Shown here piece by piece: positions 46,338 through 57,437 of a DNA stretch of 64,000 nucleotides (the stretch's first letter is position 1; each line of letters begins with the position of its first letter). Source of the stretch: Tetracladium setigerum (Eukaryota > Ascomycota > Leotiomycetes > Helotiales). Location: NCBI GenBank assembly GCA_031472005.1, contig PZJY01000003.1, positions 1,860,001 through 1,924,000 of the forward strand. The letters run 5' to 3'. Both the position numbers and the translations under genes were made by a program. The notes below the pieces were generated by a model. It did not search any database. It was not told the origin of the DNA and was given only the letters and a program-made list of their open reading frames with translations.

Positions 46338-48110
46338 GATTTCGAAAATTCAACGACTAACTGGACTGAATCCTTGGAAGCTTGAGTGAGATTGAGAGAA
46401 TTCCTGGGAACATGCAAGGCACCATGGCCTTCACTTTATACTCCCGCCCATCGAGCTTTCCTAGCTACCCTTAGCTATGGCCAGGGCATAACGATCCAGC
46501 AAGCTACCCTGGGAATTTCCGCAGCGTTCCCTGTAAAGACGTTATCATACTACGCACTATGGAATGCATGACCCCCGCTTTGCCTCTCGACTCAAAGTTG
46601 TGTGGAAGAGGGAGTTCTCGTGGTTGTAGAGTTCGCAGCGTCAGCATAGCGTTCTTGGTGTTGGACAGATGTGGAAGGCAACAAGACAAGAGTCTCTTGG
46701 AATGCACGTGATGCTTGGGCATCGGTCTTGGAATCTCGGCGAGACTTCGATTTGGAAGGAAACAAGAAATTGAGATTTGAAGCTAAGAGGGGAAATCCCT
46801 TGGCTGCCAGTTGAATGGAAGTAACTTATCATTTCCAAGGCCGGTGAGGTCATGTTGCTCTGGGGGAAAAGAACTGAGGGCAGTAAGCACGGCTGGAAAG
46901 TTTGTAAACAAAAAACGCCTTGGCCAACTCGGTAAACGCGAGAGAGCAACATTCCATGTTCCGACCCTCAAAACATTCCTCGGATTTTGGTCATCGACCT
47001 TTGGGTTTGAAATTATCGATTCTGCGATTGCAGATTTTCAAGTCTCTCTGTTAGGAGGAGGGAATGAGATATTCGGAGACTCCGGAAAGTGGGAGGTGGG
47101 TTTTAACCGAAAATTGCCAAGACGGTAGTGCTATACGTGGGGTAATGAATGTAACTCCCGACGAGCTCTTCCCAACCTCTGCAAAAACACACATCTAGAT
47201 TATTCTGATCAAAGAGGTTGAATAACGGAATATTTTCCTCACCCCGGAGGTTGGGACCTCTCGGCATACCACAGCACAGCACATCAGTTCGTAAGGTTCG
47301 TACAAGTAACGCAATGGCAAACCCAGCTGCAGGCGAACTCAGATTGATGCTGCATCTCCGCCGAAGATTTCCTAAAAGATCGGCAGAACTCCGCACCATT
47401 TTAGGTCGCGGAACCGCGATGGAATCTGGTATTTTTAGCTGGGCAGCGTGGCACTTATGGCTATGGATGTTACCTTACGCTACAGTACCTATTGCTGCTG
47501 CCTGCGTACCTTGCATTTGTGCCTGTTTATGGAAGTTGACAAGAAGATCCACGGCTTCTGTCGGTGGGAATCATAAGTACGGTATGGTACGGATGCTTGC
47601 TGGTTGCCAGTTGGCGAGAGTGGGAGGGGGAGAGAAAGTCTAGACGAGAATTTGGATATAGAGCTCCATCTATCCCATCATTATCAACGGATCTTCGGAC
47701 GAAATATACGCGCTTGGCACTCAACTTCCCTTCTTTTGGTACGAATCATCCCAGATACAGTACAGGTAATGAAACAACAAGTTTACAGAAACCCACAAAG
47801 TACATAGAAGCTTGTTTCACGGAAAGGAGAGAGGTAGGTAGCAAATTAAAAGGGTTTGCTGCACAGTACTGCTCTGCAGTGCCATGATAAATGAGATAGA
47901 TCCCAAACCCAACGAACGAAGCTTTCTTCAAGGATCTTGGCAGGGCTCTGGAGAGTTGTTCCTGAGCTTGGAGAAGACAATAGAGTTTGGACTGGGCCCG
48001 TTCAATACTCCAGTTCCACTACTGCTATGCTGCTGTAGCTCAAGAGAAGTCCTAGATCTTTCTTTAGACTCCTAATTCAGAAGCCTCCTCCTGTCTTTGG
48101 TTTTTCGGCT

Positions 48111-48136
48111 CTTTGGTTCTTTGGTTCTTTGGTTCT
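48111..48136. repeat. 8-bp tandem repeat (CTTTGGTT)3
   Basis: Three perfect copies plus two bases, non-coding. Confidence 0.9.
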
Positions 48137-48377
48137 AAGTCTAGGTAGGTATGAAATCGTTTTCACTGGGGAAAATAATATGGTCAAATTTACAACTTTA
48201 CTGGGTGAGTAGTGTAGATTAATTAATCTTATATGTTTGCTAGTCGTTAAATCGTGATACTCGTATGGTCATGAGGCATTCCCAACGCCAAAATGCTACT
48301 CCAACGCCCGACTCGCACATTTTGCCCTCCTGGATCAGTTTCCCAGCAGGCTCCAAGATTCAAAGCACCCTGTTTAT

Positions 48378-48411
48378 CAAAAAGAAATAAAAGAAAAAGA
48401 AAAAGAAAAAG
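48378..48411. repeat. A-rich AAAAAG repeat
   Basis: Imperfect tandem of AAAAAG units downstream of the DUF7703 gene. Confidence 0.8.
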
Positions 48412-48485
48412 CATTCCATAAAGACAGACTTCTTGCCTTCGCGAAGGTGAAACCTCTCGCACTCGCGTCTGTTACCTTCCTTCAT

Positions 48486-49742
48486 TCACGCTTTACTCCC
48501 ACCATCCCATCTCCCCAAATACAACCTCTCAATATCATCCACCCCACTATCCTCATCATCCGGTCTTCCCACAATACTCCTCATATCATATTCCTCATCT
48601 GACTGATCTAACGTCTGACTCGAATCATGCTTCCCCTTTCCATTCCTCTGCTGCAACTTCGTAATCTCTTCCTCCAAAGACGCAGTCGTCGACTCCCCAG
48701 GACTAGCAGTCGGCACAAGCGACACCGTCGTGGCCGCTCCAGCTTTGGTGATGAATCCCCTATCGATGACGGGAAGCTGGTGATTGCCCGTTTGAACGGT
48801 AGTGTTGCAGGCGAGGAATTGTGCTGAGTTGATGGCGTTGTTTTCGACTTTTACTTCTGATGGGGGTTGGTGGGCTGAGAGGCCTAAGCCAGGAGTCATT
48901 CCTCGTCGAACGAGGGCTTGCAGCTGATTCAGAACGATGAATTCAAGCTTGAGTTTGAAACTGTAGATGAATGGATGAATAGTGCATTTCAACGTGAACC
49001 AGTCGATGTAATCGATGGCGGTCAACATGGAGTCTAAAGCCACGACAACGACTTGCACGCAGATGAGGAGCCACATGACTTTGCGGGTGTACATTGGGTA
49101 GCCGTTGTTGAGGAAGCGAACGGTGTGGTAGATATAGAGGCATGAGAGAACGGTCTCTTGGAGCGTGAAAATGGTCTGTTGGATGCGTTCGAAGATTTGC
49201 ATGAGTCTAAAGTAGGGTTCGGCGGGTCCATGCATGAGTCCAAACTCCATCACAACGACGGGAGTGTGCCATAAGAAAGCATTGACGAGGATCATGATCA
49301 GAAGGTATCTGAGTACGCGAGGGTGGTTTACGACGAGGTGAAGGCGCGACCAAAGAACGATGGCGAAGCCGGTGACATTGGCGACCCAGCCGACTTTGCA
49401 AATCACGAGCACGAGGATGATGGAGGTTTTGTTCTCGAAGGACTTGAGGATGTAGCCTGTTGTTTGAAGGATGATACCGAAGGTTGTGATGATAATTGAC
49501 CAGAAGTAGACACCGGAATGGCGTTTGAATGTGATGTAGACGAGGACGAGGAGTTCAATGCTCATCCAGTAGGCGATGGCACAGAAGGAGGCGATGAGAC
49601 AGTAGGCTATTGGACTGTATTCATGTTAGAGTCCGGATAGTGCAAAGAAGTGGAAGTATGATGAGACTTACTTCCAAGGCAGCCAGCCTTTTCGAGCGAA
49701 TGTCCAGTCATATTCTGAGAATGGGGTGAACTCTTGAGACAT
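48486..49742 (-). CDS. DUF7703-type seven-helix fungal membrane protein
   Basis: Exons 49742-49672 and 49614-48486 give 399 aa. About seven hydrophobic helices occupy residues 25-270, including PIAYCLIASFCAIAYWMSIE, the SIIITTFGIILQTTGYIL segment, VICKVGWVANVTGFAIVLW and VMWLLICVQVVVVALDSML. The loop HLVVNHPRVLRYLLIMIL and the DYIDWFTLKCTIHPFIYSFK block are typical of this fungal family. The cytoplasmic tail of about 130 residues is Ser/Thr/Glu-rich. The topology resembles receptors, but no ligand or G-protein link is known. Confidence 0.8.
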
Positions 49743-50673
49743 GTTTGATTTTTAAACGAATGTGCCGTAGTATGATATCAGTTCGAACAAATCTCTGTAT
49801 AAGTAGATAAAGACTGTGTTGTTGACTGAATGCCTGAAGATATTTCTGTGATTCCAACGAGGGCAAGCCGGTCTATTTCAACATTTTTTTGTCCATGGCT
49901 CACCGCAACAGATGTCGGCGTCGTCCTCCCACCTCCACAACTGCACGATCTAGTGAAAAAACGGATAATGGACAGCGAGAAGTTGAGCCCATGATGGAAG
50001 CCATGTCGACCTTCAAAATAGAATAGTCAGAAAACAGTCATCAAGATTGGGGAAGGGGTCCATCTGGATCCATCTGAAAAGAGAGCAGCCGGAGTGGTGA
50101 TAGGTTGGCAATTACGAGAAAAATAGAGTGCATCGCCAAGACAGTTAATCAGCATCGTACATGTCGATGGTTCTCCCATTCTTTTCGGTACTCGTACATA
50201 GAAGAATATGCAAGATGACAATGCATCTTCGCCAAACCATCGGAATCCTTTGGGGCTGTGTGTGGCTGCGATATATTCGGAATTTCCTGTTTTGTGGAAT
50301 TTGCCGATATCCTGTCCTGTACGTCGAACCACCTTTCCCGACAAAGTGCGGGCAAGTACTTGGCGGATCATGTAAGTATTCGCTGGCGTCGACGAGCTAT
50401 AATTGTATAGATATATATTGATTGTGCGTTTCTCAAACTGCGAGTAAGGGGTCTCAGGTGGAGTTCTCAACCACTCTTCCAGAACCTCGTGAGACTTACG
50501 TGGTGGCTAGGATTTCCGCTTTAGAATAATGATGGAATTGATGCGGAAGGAAAAGAAAAGCCTTCGATATTAAAAACTCCACAAATCCGAGTCGAGAAGA
50601 AGACGAGAGGAAAACTAGACCCCAGGAAAGCCACTCTGTTACAACTTACGTGCCGTATACCGTATCTGTCTAT
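49743..50673. other. Intergenic, no supported gene
   Basis: A minus-strand open frame at 50027-50470 (147 codons) was considered and left out for lack of family, codon pattern or splice evidence. The rest is non-coding. Confidence 0.45.
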
Positions 50674-51984
50674 CTACCTTGGGGCGATTGCACGTCCTGT
50701 CACCAAATCCAAAACCCACGTCACAACGATAAGCGCCCGCTGCCTCCACGTTCGCGTCCAAAGAAAGTTCTTACTTCTCCAGGCGATCCAAGCTTGTTTG
50801 CCTGAGTAATCGTTCTTCCCGCTGATAACACCATCGTTCTGTCCCAGATATGCCACAATGGAGGTCTGTCGGTATTCGAACTTTCGGCTAAATGCCGAGT
50901 TGAGCATTTCTGCAAGATATTTCGCCTTTTGACAAGCGACCTCGGCCGTGGTGGGGAGGCGTGCATCCTCAACATCAGCTGCATCGCCGAGAGCAAAGGC
51001 ACCGTCGAGGATGTGGGAGTCGCTGCTATAGACTCGAAGAAAGTCATCCGTCAGGATCCGTGGATTTCGTGGGGTCTTTTTCACGGGTAAAGAGTCGACA
51101 AGTGCTGTTGATTTATTGCCCGTGGCCCAGATCACCAGACCTGTCGCGATTTTCCCTAGTTCTTTGGTGTAGATGCAATCTTTCTCGACTTTCTCAATAT
51201 GACTACCCGTCAAAACTTCAACATGTCTCCTGTGAAAGCTACCCATTGCATAATCCTGAAGTTTTGTGTCGAATCCGGACAGGACTTGATTTGCAACATC
51301 GTGGACTGCAATCGTGACCTTCCCTTGTAGATGAGGGTACAGCTTTGCGTAGCTTCCAGAGAAGAGATCGGAGAGTTCCGAGGATATTTCGATTCCCGTA
51401 GGTCCAGCTCCCACAATCACAAAGTGAAGGAGGGCACGCTGTTGCTCATCCGACAATCCGGGAATTGAAGCCTTCTCAAAGCAATCCTGGACTCGAGATG
51501 CGACAACTTGAGCATCCTTGACATTGCGGACGAAGAGTGCATTTTCGGTGACACCAGGAGTTCCGAATGTATGGTTTGTGCACTGCAATAATCGTCAGCC
51601 AGGCTCTCTCTCTCTCTCTCTCTCTCTCCCTCATCGGTATTGGATCGCCACTCACTCCTGGGCAAGGACAACAATGTCGTAGTCAAGATGGAATTCCTTG
51701 ATTGGCAAGTCCGAGAAAGTTGGTACACATCTCACCCTTTTGGAATTGAAATCAACACTTTCGACTGTCGCCTTGACGAACTTGATGTGCTTGTCGGTGT
51801 GTCGGATCGGAGATGAGACGAGACCGAAGTCATATAAGCCGCACGCTGCACTGGCAAGGAGAGGAGTATACGGCGTTGTAGTTTCTGGGGATACAATTGT
51901 AATGGAGTATTTCTTCTCGTCAAGAGAGGTTGAAAGGGTTGATCCCGCCCATCCGGAGCCGACGATTACGATAGATTGCTTCAT
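50674..51984 (-). CDS. NDH-2/AIF-like FAD-NAD(P)H oxidoreductase, splice phase off by one
   Basis: Exons 51984-51656 and 51582-50674. The first Rossmann fold opens at the N-terminus (SIVIVGSGWAGSTLSTSL), the second is HFVIVGAGPTGIEISSEL. GLVIWATGN and DGAFALGDAADVEDARLP (FAD-binding) follow, and the tail VAYLGQNDGVISG plus a C-terminal amphipathic stretch fits type II NADH dehydrogenases. No mitochondrial presequence is seen. The exon 1 donor (GAGTGAGTGG) leaves phase 2, while exon 2 (CTNHTFGTPGVTENALF) needs phase 0. A single extra G at the junction (GAG|GTGAGT) would fix this, giving about 412 aa. A different donor at GTTGTC keeps the frame but removes the conserved VVLA strand. Confidence 0.8.
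51604..51630. repeat. (CT)n microsatellite inside the intron
   Basis: About 13 CT units within the intron of the NDH-2-like gene, about 25 bp from its donor site. Confidence 0.9.
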
Positions 51985-52764
51985 TTTACTCGAACCTCTA
52001 CAACAACAATACAAAAACCTGAAGAGAAAGGTACAAAATGCAGATTTCTAGCTGATGGCAGCCATAGTTTAAGAATTGACGATGACGTCGATGCCACCAT
52101 CCATTCATTATTCCAAGATGCGCAAGCTTTCTCAGGCAAAACATTGGCTCGCTTGCGGGCAATAATCACTTGATTGCTTCGAGTTTCGGGACACCAGAAC
52201 CAGAATAAACACCAGCAAAACAATCAACAAAAACAAGCTGCCGACTCACCGGAAGCAAACCTCGAGCAGTCGTGATCGACGCGCGTAAGGGCTTGCACTA
52301 CAGAGAGTAGCCTACCTTAGTCTTGACGGAAGAAATCGAGAGAAGAGATGAGAGACAACAGGAGAGACGAGAAAACAGCGCCAGAACGAGAGAAGAAAGG
52401 AGAAGAAGGCTGAGGCTGCCCTGTAGCGCTCAAACCACACACACCATGGCACTCACACCGAAGTTAGCGTTACACCGCGGTGGGGTGCAATTTGCCATCG
52501 CTAGTCAATTTCAGCGCCACAAGATGCGAAGCTTTCCAATCCCATCGCCTAACCTTCCGCCGCCCGAGGCCCCTAAACGTAAACCCCAGCACTGAGCCAT
52601 GCCTGGGATCGACCATCCCGATGTACGAAATATATATATACATATACATACATATATAATTGCCAGCCCGTTCCCCAGATTGTCTAACCTTTCAATAACG
52701 AGCTTTGTTAGTGGCCGGGCAAGGAATGGTTCTTACCTAGTTGATCGCCGAAAAACTGGATATC
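51985..52764. promoter_or_regulatory. Divergent region of NDH-2-like and CorA-like genes
   Basis: 780 bp between opposite starts. Contains a TA/CATA microsatellite at 52629-52660. No gene is supported, although a 90-codon plus-strand frame exists at 52323-52595. Confidence 0.5.
52629..52660. repeat. AT-rich TA/CATA microsatellite
   Basis: Run of TA and CATA units upstream of the CorA-like gene. Confidence 0.85.
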
Positions 52765-54790
52765 ATGGCAACTTCTGGGACTTCTGGGACTTCGGCTTCG
52801 GGGTCTCCCACGCCCCTCGTCCACCGTCAAATGACATCTTTGCAGGCGGAAGAAGAAGCCAAGGAAGAAGTTCAGAAATACACCTTCTTCAACCGCAAAC
52901 AAGCCACGGAAGCCAATCGGAATGGCGATATCTACGATGAAAAGCTTAAGACGAGACAGAAAGAGTGGGCGATTGAGAGGTAAGTCAAAATGGAAAGCCT
53001 CAATCAATTTGTGAATTATGACAGCCACAAGTATATAAAGTTCAGAGCTGACTCCGTTTCGGTAAAAAGTGTACGCGAAATGCCATATCTCCAACATGTC
53101 AAACTGCTCTCTTTGAAATGGCCTACGCTGGGATTGTTGGCTGATTTCATGGAAATTGGAACATCGCCGATGAGATGGGAAGGATTGAAAGATGAGCCTC
53201 AAAAGCGCGCTGAACGCACTTCGCGCACGGAAGTCAGCCGGATTGACTATCTCGAGTCCGGAGAGATCATTCACCAACGCTATAACACATCCCAACTCCT
53301 AAAGTCGGCCCTGGACGAACCGGCGCCAGGTCCCCAAGATCCAAAACGCAGCTTCAGATTATTCATCGTGGAAGATCTCTCGCGCGAAGTCATCGAGCAG
53401 CTCGGCTCCCGCTTTGACATCGAGCCGCATTTCTTCCGTGAACATATTTTTGACTATGCCTGGTACAACACGCGTGATCGATGGGCCTATCCACCGAGGT
53501 TTAATATGATGGTGAGGAAGCAGCGATGGATGCAGTTGCGCTTCACGACGGCGAGGTATTTTCGCACATCAGATGCTTTTTTGAAAGCGACGGCCGAGAC
53601 GGACAGGTTTAATGTTGCGAGGAGGACGGAGGATGATACGAATAATCGGGCGCTGTGGGATGAGAAGGATGCAAAGGTGGGACTTATGAGGACGAGAGCT
53701 TCGTTTTGGTTGAATCATGAGAGTGCGGAGGAGGGGAATGGTGAGAGAGTTGGTGAGTTTGTGGCAGTTCACCCGGTATATATCAAACAAGTTCGCTAAC
53801 ATCCTAATGCCAGGCATCCTCCTCGTCGACCCAACAGTCAAAGAAGGCTTCCCATTATGGTTCGGCTATGGCAACTGGGAAGAAACCCCAAGCATGTACG
53901 ACCCAATACCAGCAGCACCCACAGTACCCCTCCGCAAATCCCTCTATGAAGATATAATCTACTGGGCTCAAAAGCCCGCCACAGTCGGCTTCCCCAACCC
54001 AACAGCCTCCTCCTACCCTCAAGTCCCCATCCAAGCCCTCCTCTACCTCGTAGCATCCGAATGGCTCATCATGTCCGAATACATCAAAACGCGCCTCGGT
54101 CAAATTGAATGGGAAATCTCGTACCCAGAACACTTCCTCGCGCGCGAAAGCAACATCGACGTCCCCCTCAAGAAACTGCATATCTGGCGGCGTCTCGTGC
54201 CGCTGTATCGCGAGATGCTCAACGAGACGTTACAAGGTGTCTTTAAATTCCCGTGCTTGACCATGGGCACGTCGGAACTCGTGCGGACGAGCAATCCGCC
54301 CGGTCCAAGTGGTGGCGTCACCTCAGGACCGCAAAGCAACATGTCTGGTCCCAAGGGAGTGATGCAAGAGGAATTCGCGCGCGCGCTGTCATACATGGAG
54401 GAATACCAGCTCCGAATCGACCGACTCACCTCTGTCGTCACGGCCATCATCAGTATCGGCGATTCGCGACATAGTCAGGAGGATAACCGTAATGTGGCGC
54501 GCCTAACGTGGTTGGCGACTTTTTTTATACCGTTGACTTTTGTGACGGGATTGTTTAGTATGACGGAGAATGTGAGGACGTTGGGCGATACGATGAAGTG
54601 GTTTGCGGCTGCTGCGGTGCCGTTGGCGGTTGTGAGTGTTGGGTTGGGGATTGTGTTGACGTTGCCGAGTGTGCAGAAGTGGTTGGCAAGGAAGACGGCG
54701 GAGTTTGATGAATGGTTTGTGGGGAAGACGCCGAGGGGAGGGAGAGGGGGAAGAGGGAGGGGAAAGGGAAAGGAAGAAGGGCTGATGTAG
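52765..54790 (+). CDS. CorA-like (MIT superfamily) membrane transporter
   Basis: Exons 52765-52979, 53025-53752 and 53814-54790 give 639 aa in frame. A long cytoplasmic part has FRLFIVEDLSREVIEQLGSR and FDIEPHFFREHIFDYAWYN, blocks common in fungal CorA-like proteins. Helices follow (ALSYMEEYQLRIDRLTSVVT), then two C-terminal membrane segments, ATFFIPLTFVTGLFSM and AAAVPLAVVSVGLGIVL. The tail is Gly/Arg/Lys-rich. Classical CorA magnesium channels have GMN after the first helix; here the position reads SMT, so ion specificity cannot be assumed. It diverges from the NDH-2-like gene. Confidence 0.88.
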
Positions 54791-55169
54791 TTATGTGAAC
54801 ATGTGAGATGGAAATGGGAGTTGGAATTTTTTGGGTACGGCATAGATTGGAATCGACGGCTTTGAATATCAAGCATTGAAATACATTGGATAACGAATGT
54901 AAAGATACGATGGATAGATTGGAAATAAATCATGAGAGACCTTAGGGTGCCTATGGGTTGTTCGTCCCAGAACCATTTATACAGAAGGTGGGCAGCATGC
55001 AATTGCAAAAGGTAAACCGTAAAACCTCATACTATCAAGGAACACAAACATAGTTGATGGCCTCACATATGAATAAATTGAATAATAAGCATAAGAAATT
55101 TATAGGTAGTAGTGTAAACAAAAGCATGAGCCATCCCACCCCAAGAATCATCTCTTCTAGAAATAACCC

Positions 55170-55197
55170 TATCTATCTATCTACCTACCTACCTACC
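55170..55197. repeat. (CTAT)n(CTAC)n compound microsatellite
   Basis: Consecutive TATC and TACC units in non-coding DNA. Confidence 0.85.
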
Positions 55198-56600
55198 CAG
55201 CTCTTCCTCTCCCTCTCAGAACACAAAGAAAGGTCACCCACTTGCAGCTTTCTACAATCTGAAGAAGTAGACGTAGCTCCCCATCATACTCAAAATGAGA
55301 TTTCTACAGTCTAGTAAAGAACGAGATCGGAAACCTAGGTACCGAATCATCATAAGAAGAAAATTCCGTTAGGTAAACAACAGGTCGATAATTTAGTTGC
55401 ATTAACAGTCCTTGAGTAATTTCCCCTTATTCTGTTCTCCCCCATCAAAAAATATTTCATGTTCTTGAGTAAAGGAAATAGAGTTTCGGTGCACTCCATC
55501 CATTCCAAACGCGGTCCGTGGATGGTCCGACGGAGAGAGGGCCTTCTCAAATGGAAGGGAAGGACTCTTTTGACTCTCTAATTTTTTTTTACAAAATTGT
55601 TGAAATTGCAGTTGAATTGAAAAAAATGTGGACAAACTTCATGTGTGTGACGAGAGATCAAAGCACTCGAGAAAAGTTTTTCTCTCGGGCATGTGGGGTT
55701 CTTTCTCTCTTTACGGTCGTAAGAACAACTCCTCCGTAAGAACTGATAATCTCTCTCGGATCTATCGGGTAAGGATGAGGAAGATAAAATGATGCTGGAG
55801 TTTTCGATCATCGGAAGAAACGCTAAGTCGAGTAGGTAGGGCTGAAGGAAGCTGAATATGTTGTGCCACTACTGTACTGACATGTTATTCATAGATATTA
55901 AGGGTCTTCTGATAAGTAGGTAAGTGGGGTAGTTATTAGACGCAGCCTGATCATCATGTCTCTCTCGGGGTTATATATATAGCCGCTCCCAAGCACAATA
56001 GTCGGATGAATGTATCTATTGAAGGCTTGGAAGTTGGAGAAATGGAAGTAAATCTGTGAATGGATTGATAGAATTGAAGGAAGTGGAGGTATGAAACATA
56101 AATAGAAATCGAAGTAAGAAGTAGAGAGGCTGGAAATACATCGAGGTGTGTGTTGATCTCAAGTATTGACGACATGCAATGATTTGGAGGCAGTGCATGC
56201 ACGCCAACAACAGACAACACCACCACAGGTATGCCGGCCGCATTTTACGTACAGCAGACCAGACGGGGAAGAAGAAAAGGACAGAACAGAATACCGTTCG
56301 CGACGACTTGCCTGGCGATCGGGGATAGAGTACAGTCATGAAATGATGAAATGAAGTGAAAGAGGATGGATTCAAAAGTGTAGAAGAAATGATGAAACGA
56401 CAACACAATATCTGAAACGTTGTTACAGCGCCCTTAATAATGGAGTGTTGTTCCTACGCTTCGGTACCTCCGTAGTTAATTTCCAACTTCCGACACAGCA
56501 GCCAGCACAAGTTTCACATAATAGCCGTTCGATTAAGGTTCATCAATAGACGCGCTGGCGCCCTTTCCGTCCACTTCTGCCCTGCCAGATTATTGACTGA

Positions 56601-56636
56601 TCCATCTCCATCTCCATCTCCATCTCCATCTCCATC
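56601..56636. repeat. (TCCATC)6 tandem repeat
   Basis: Six perfect hexamers; the minus strand reads Met-Glu repeats, but no supporting gene is seen. Confidence 0.9.
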
Positions 56637-57437
56637 CCATCTTTTGAAGCGGGAACGGCAACAAAAACAACAACAGCAACAGCTAACGTCAATTCCTGCG
56701 CCATAACGATGCTTATATGCAGCCCAGCATCAGCAGCTGGAATTAATGTCGTCAAACTGGCCTAAATTAGACTTCCAGATGGGTCTCTCATCTCATACTC
56801 CATTTTCTTTGCACCAACTCGTACGGTCTCACCCCGCGGGCGCCACCCTGCTGGGTTAGCTGCAGCAAAAATGCTAGCACTTCGCTCTCCCCCATGCGCA
56901 TATGCCCCCATGGGCCCTGTCCGTCGCAATTGGAAGTTGTACGAGTTGGTGGTGCGGTGCGCCTGAACCACCAGGGCTCGCAGGGCTAGGGAGCCTCACC
57001 AGGCCAGATCGGTAGGAGGTCCTGATCTTCTGCTTTGGTAGCGATTGTGGATGTGCTGCTGCTGATGCTGGTCGTTGTCGGATCCATTAAAATATCACCA
57101 GAAGTTGCTCCCCTACTTTCTGCTTGGCCGAATCCTTCTTGCGCCTTCATCCCTTCCTTCACTCTTCTCTCTGTGTCTCGTGTGCGTCTTCTCTTACAGT
57201 ACTTCTTCTCTCTTGCGCTTCAATTGCTTCCATTATCCTCCTAATTCCCGATCCTGCACGCACGCAGCTTCCCCCGCTCGTTACATTTGCGCAAGTTGTG
57301 CAATGCGATTGATTACCACCACCGGAAGTATATGTTGATCGTTGAGCGCTGCACTGCTTCCGAACCAGCAATTCCGTCGTAGACAAAGCAATTGATGCCC
57401 TAGAGAAATTTCAAGGCGCATCAGCATTTCATTTACA

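Larger units (their letters stand above)
46338..48485. other. 2.1-kb region with no recognisable gene
   Basis: Promoter side of the choice-of-anchor-B gene and 3' flank of the DUF7703 gene. Open frames at 46811-47128 and 47218-47643 lack supported starts and families. Two simple repeats lie at 48111-48136 and 48378-48411. Confidence 0.5.
54791..57437. other. 2.6-kb intergenic region rich in simple repeats
   Basis: No supported gene on either strand. It holds two microsatellites (55170-55197 and 56601-56636) and a GC-richer stretch near 56800-57000. The last 400 bp are CT-rich, like a fungal promoter or leader for the gene at 57438. Confidence 0.5.

Noticed and set aside
46811..47643. Open frames in the 46-48 kb gap
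   Set aside because: Short, in mixed frames, without family resemblance or splice logic.
50027..50470. 147-codon minus-strand open frame
   Set aside because: No recognisable family, weak start context and no supporting splice or promoter pattern; likely chance.
55170..55197. Regular repeats that could suggest a CRISPR array
   Set aside because: Simple tetranucleotide microsatellite without spacers, in a fungal genome.
56543..56755. Met-Glu repeat protein on the minus strand
   Set aside because: Produced by the TCCATC hexamer repeat; no other coding evidence.
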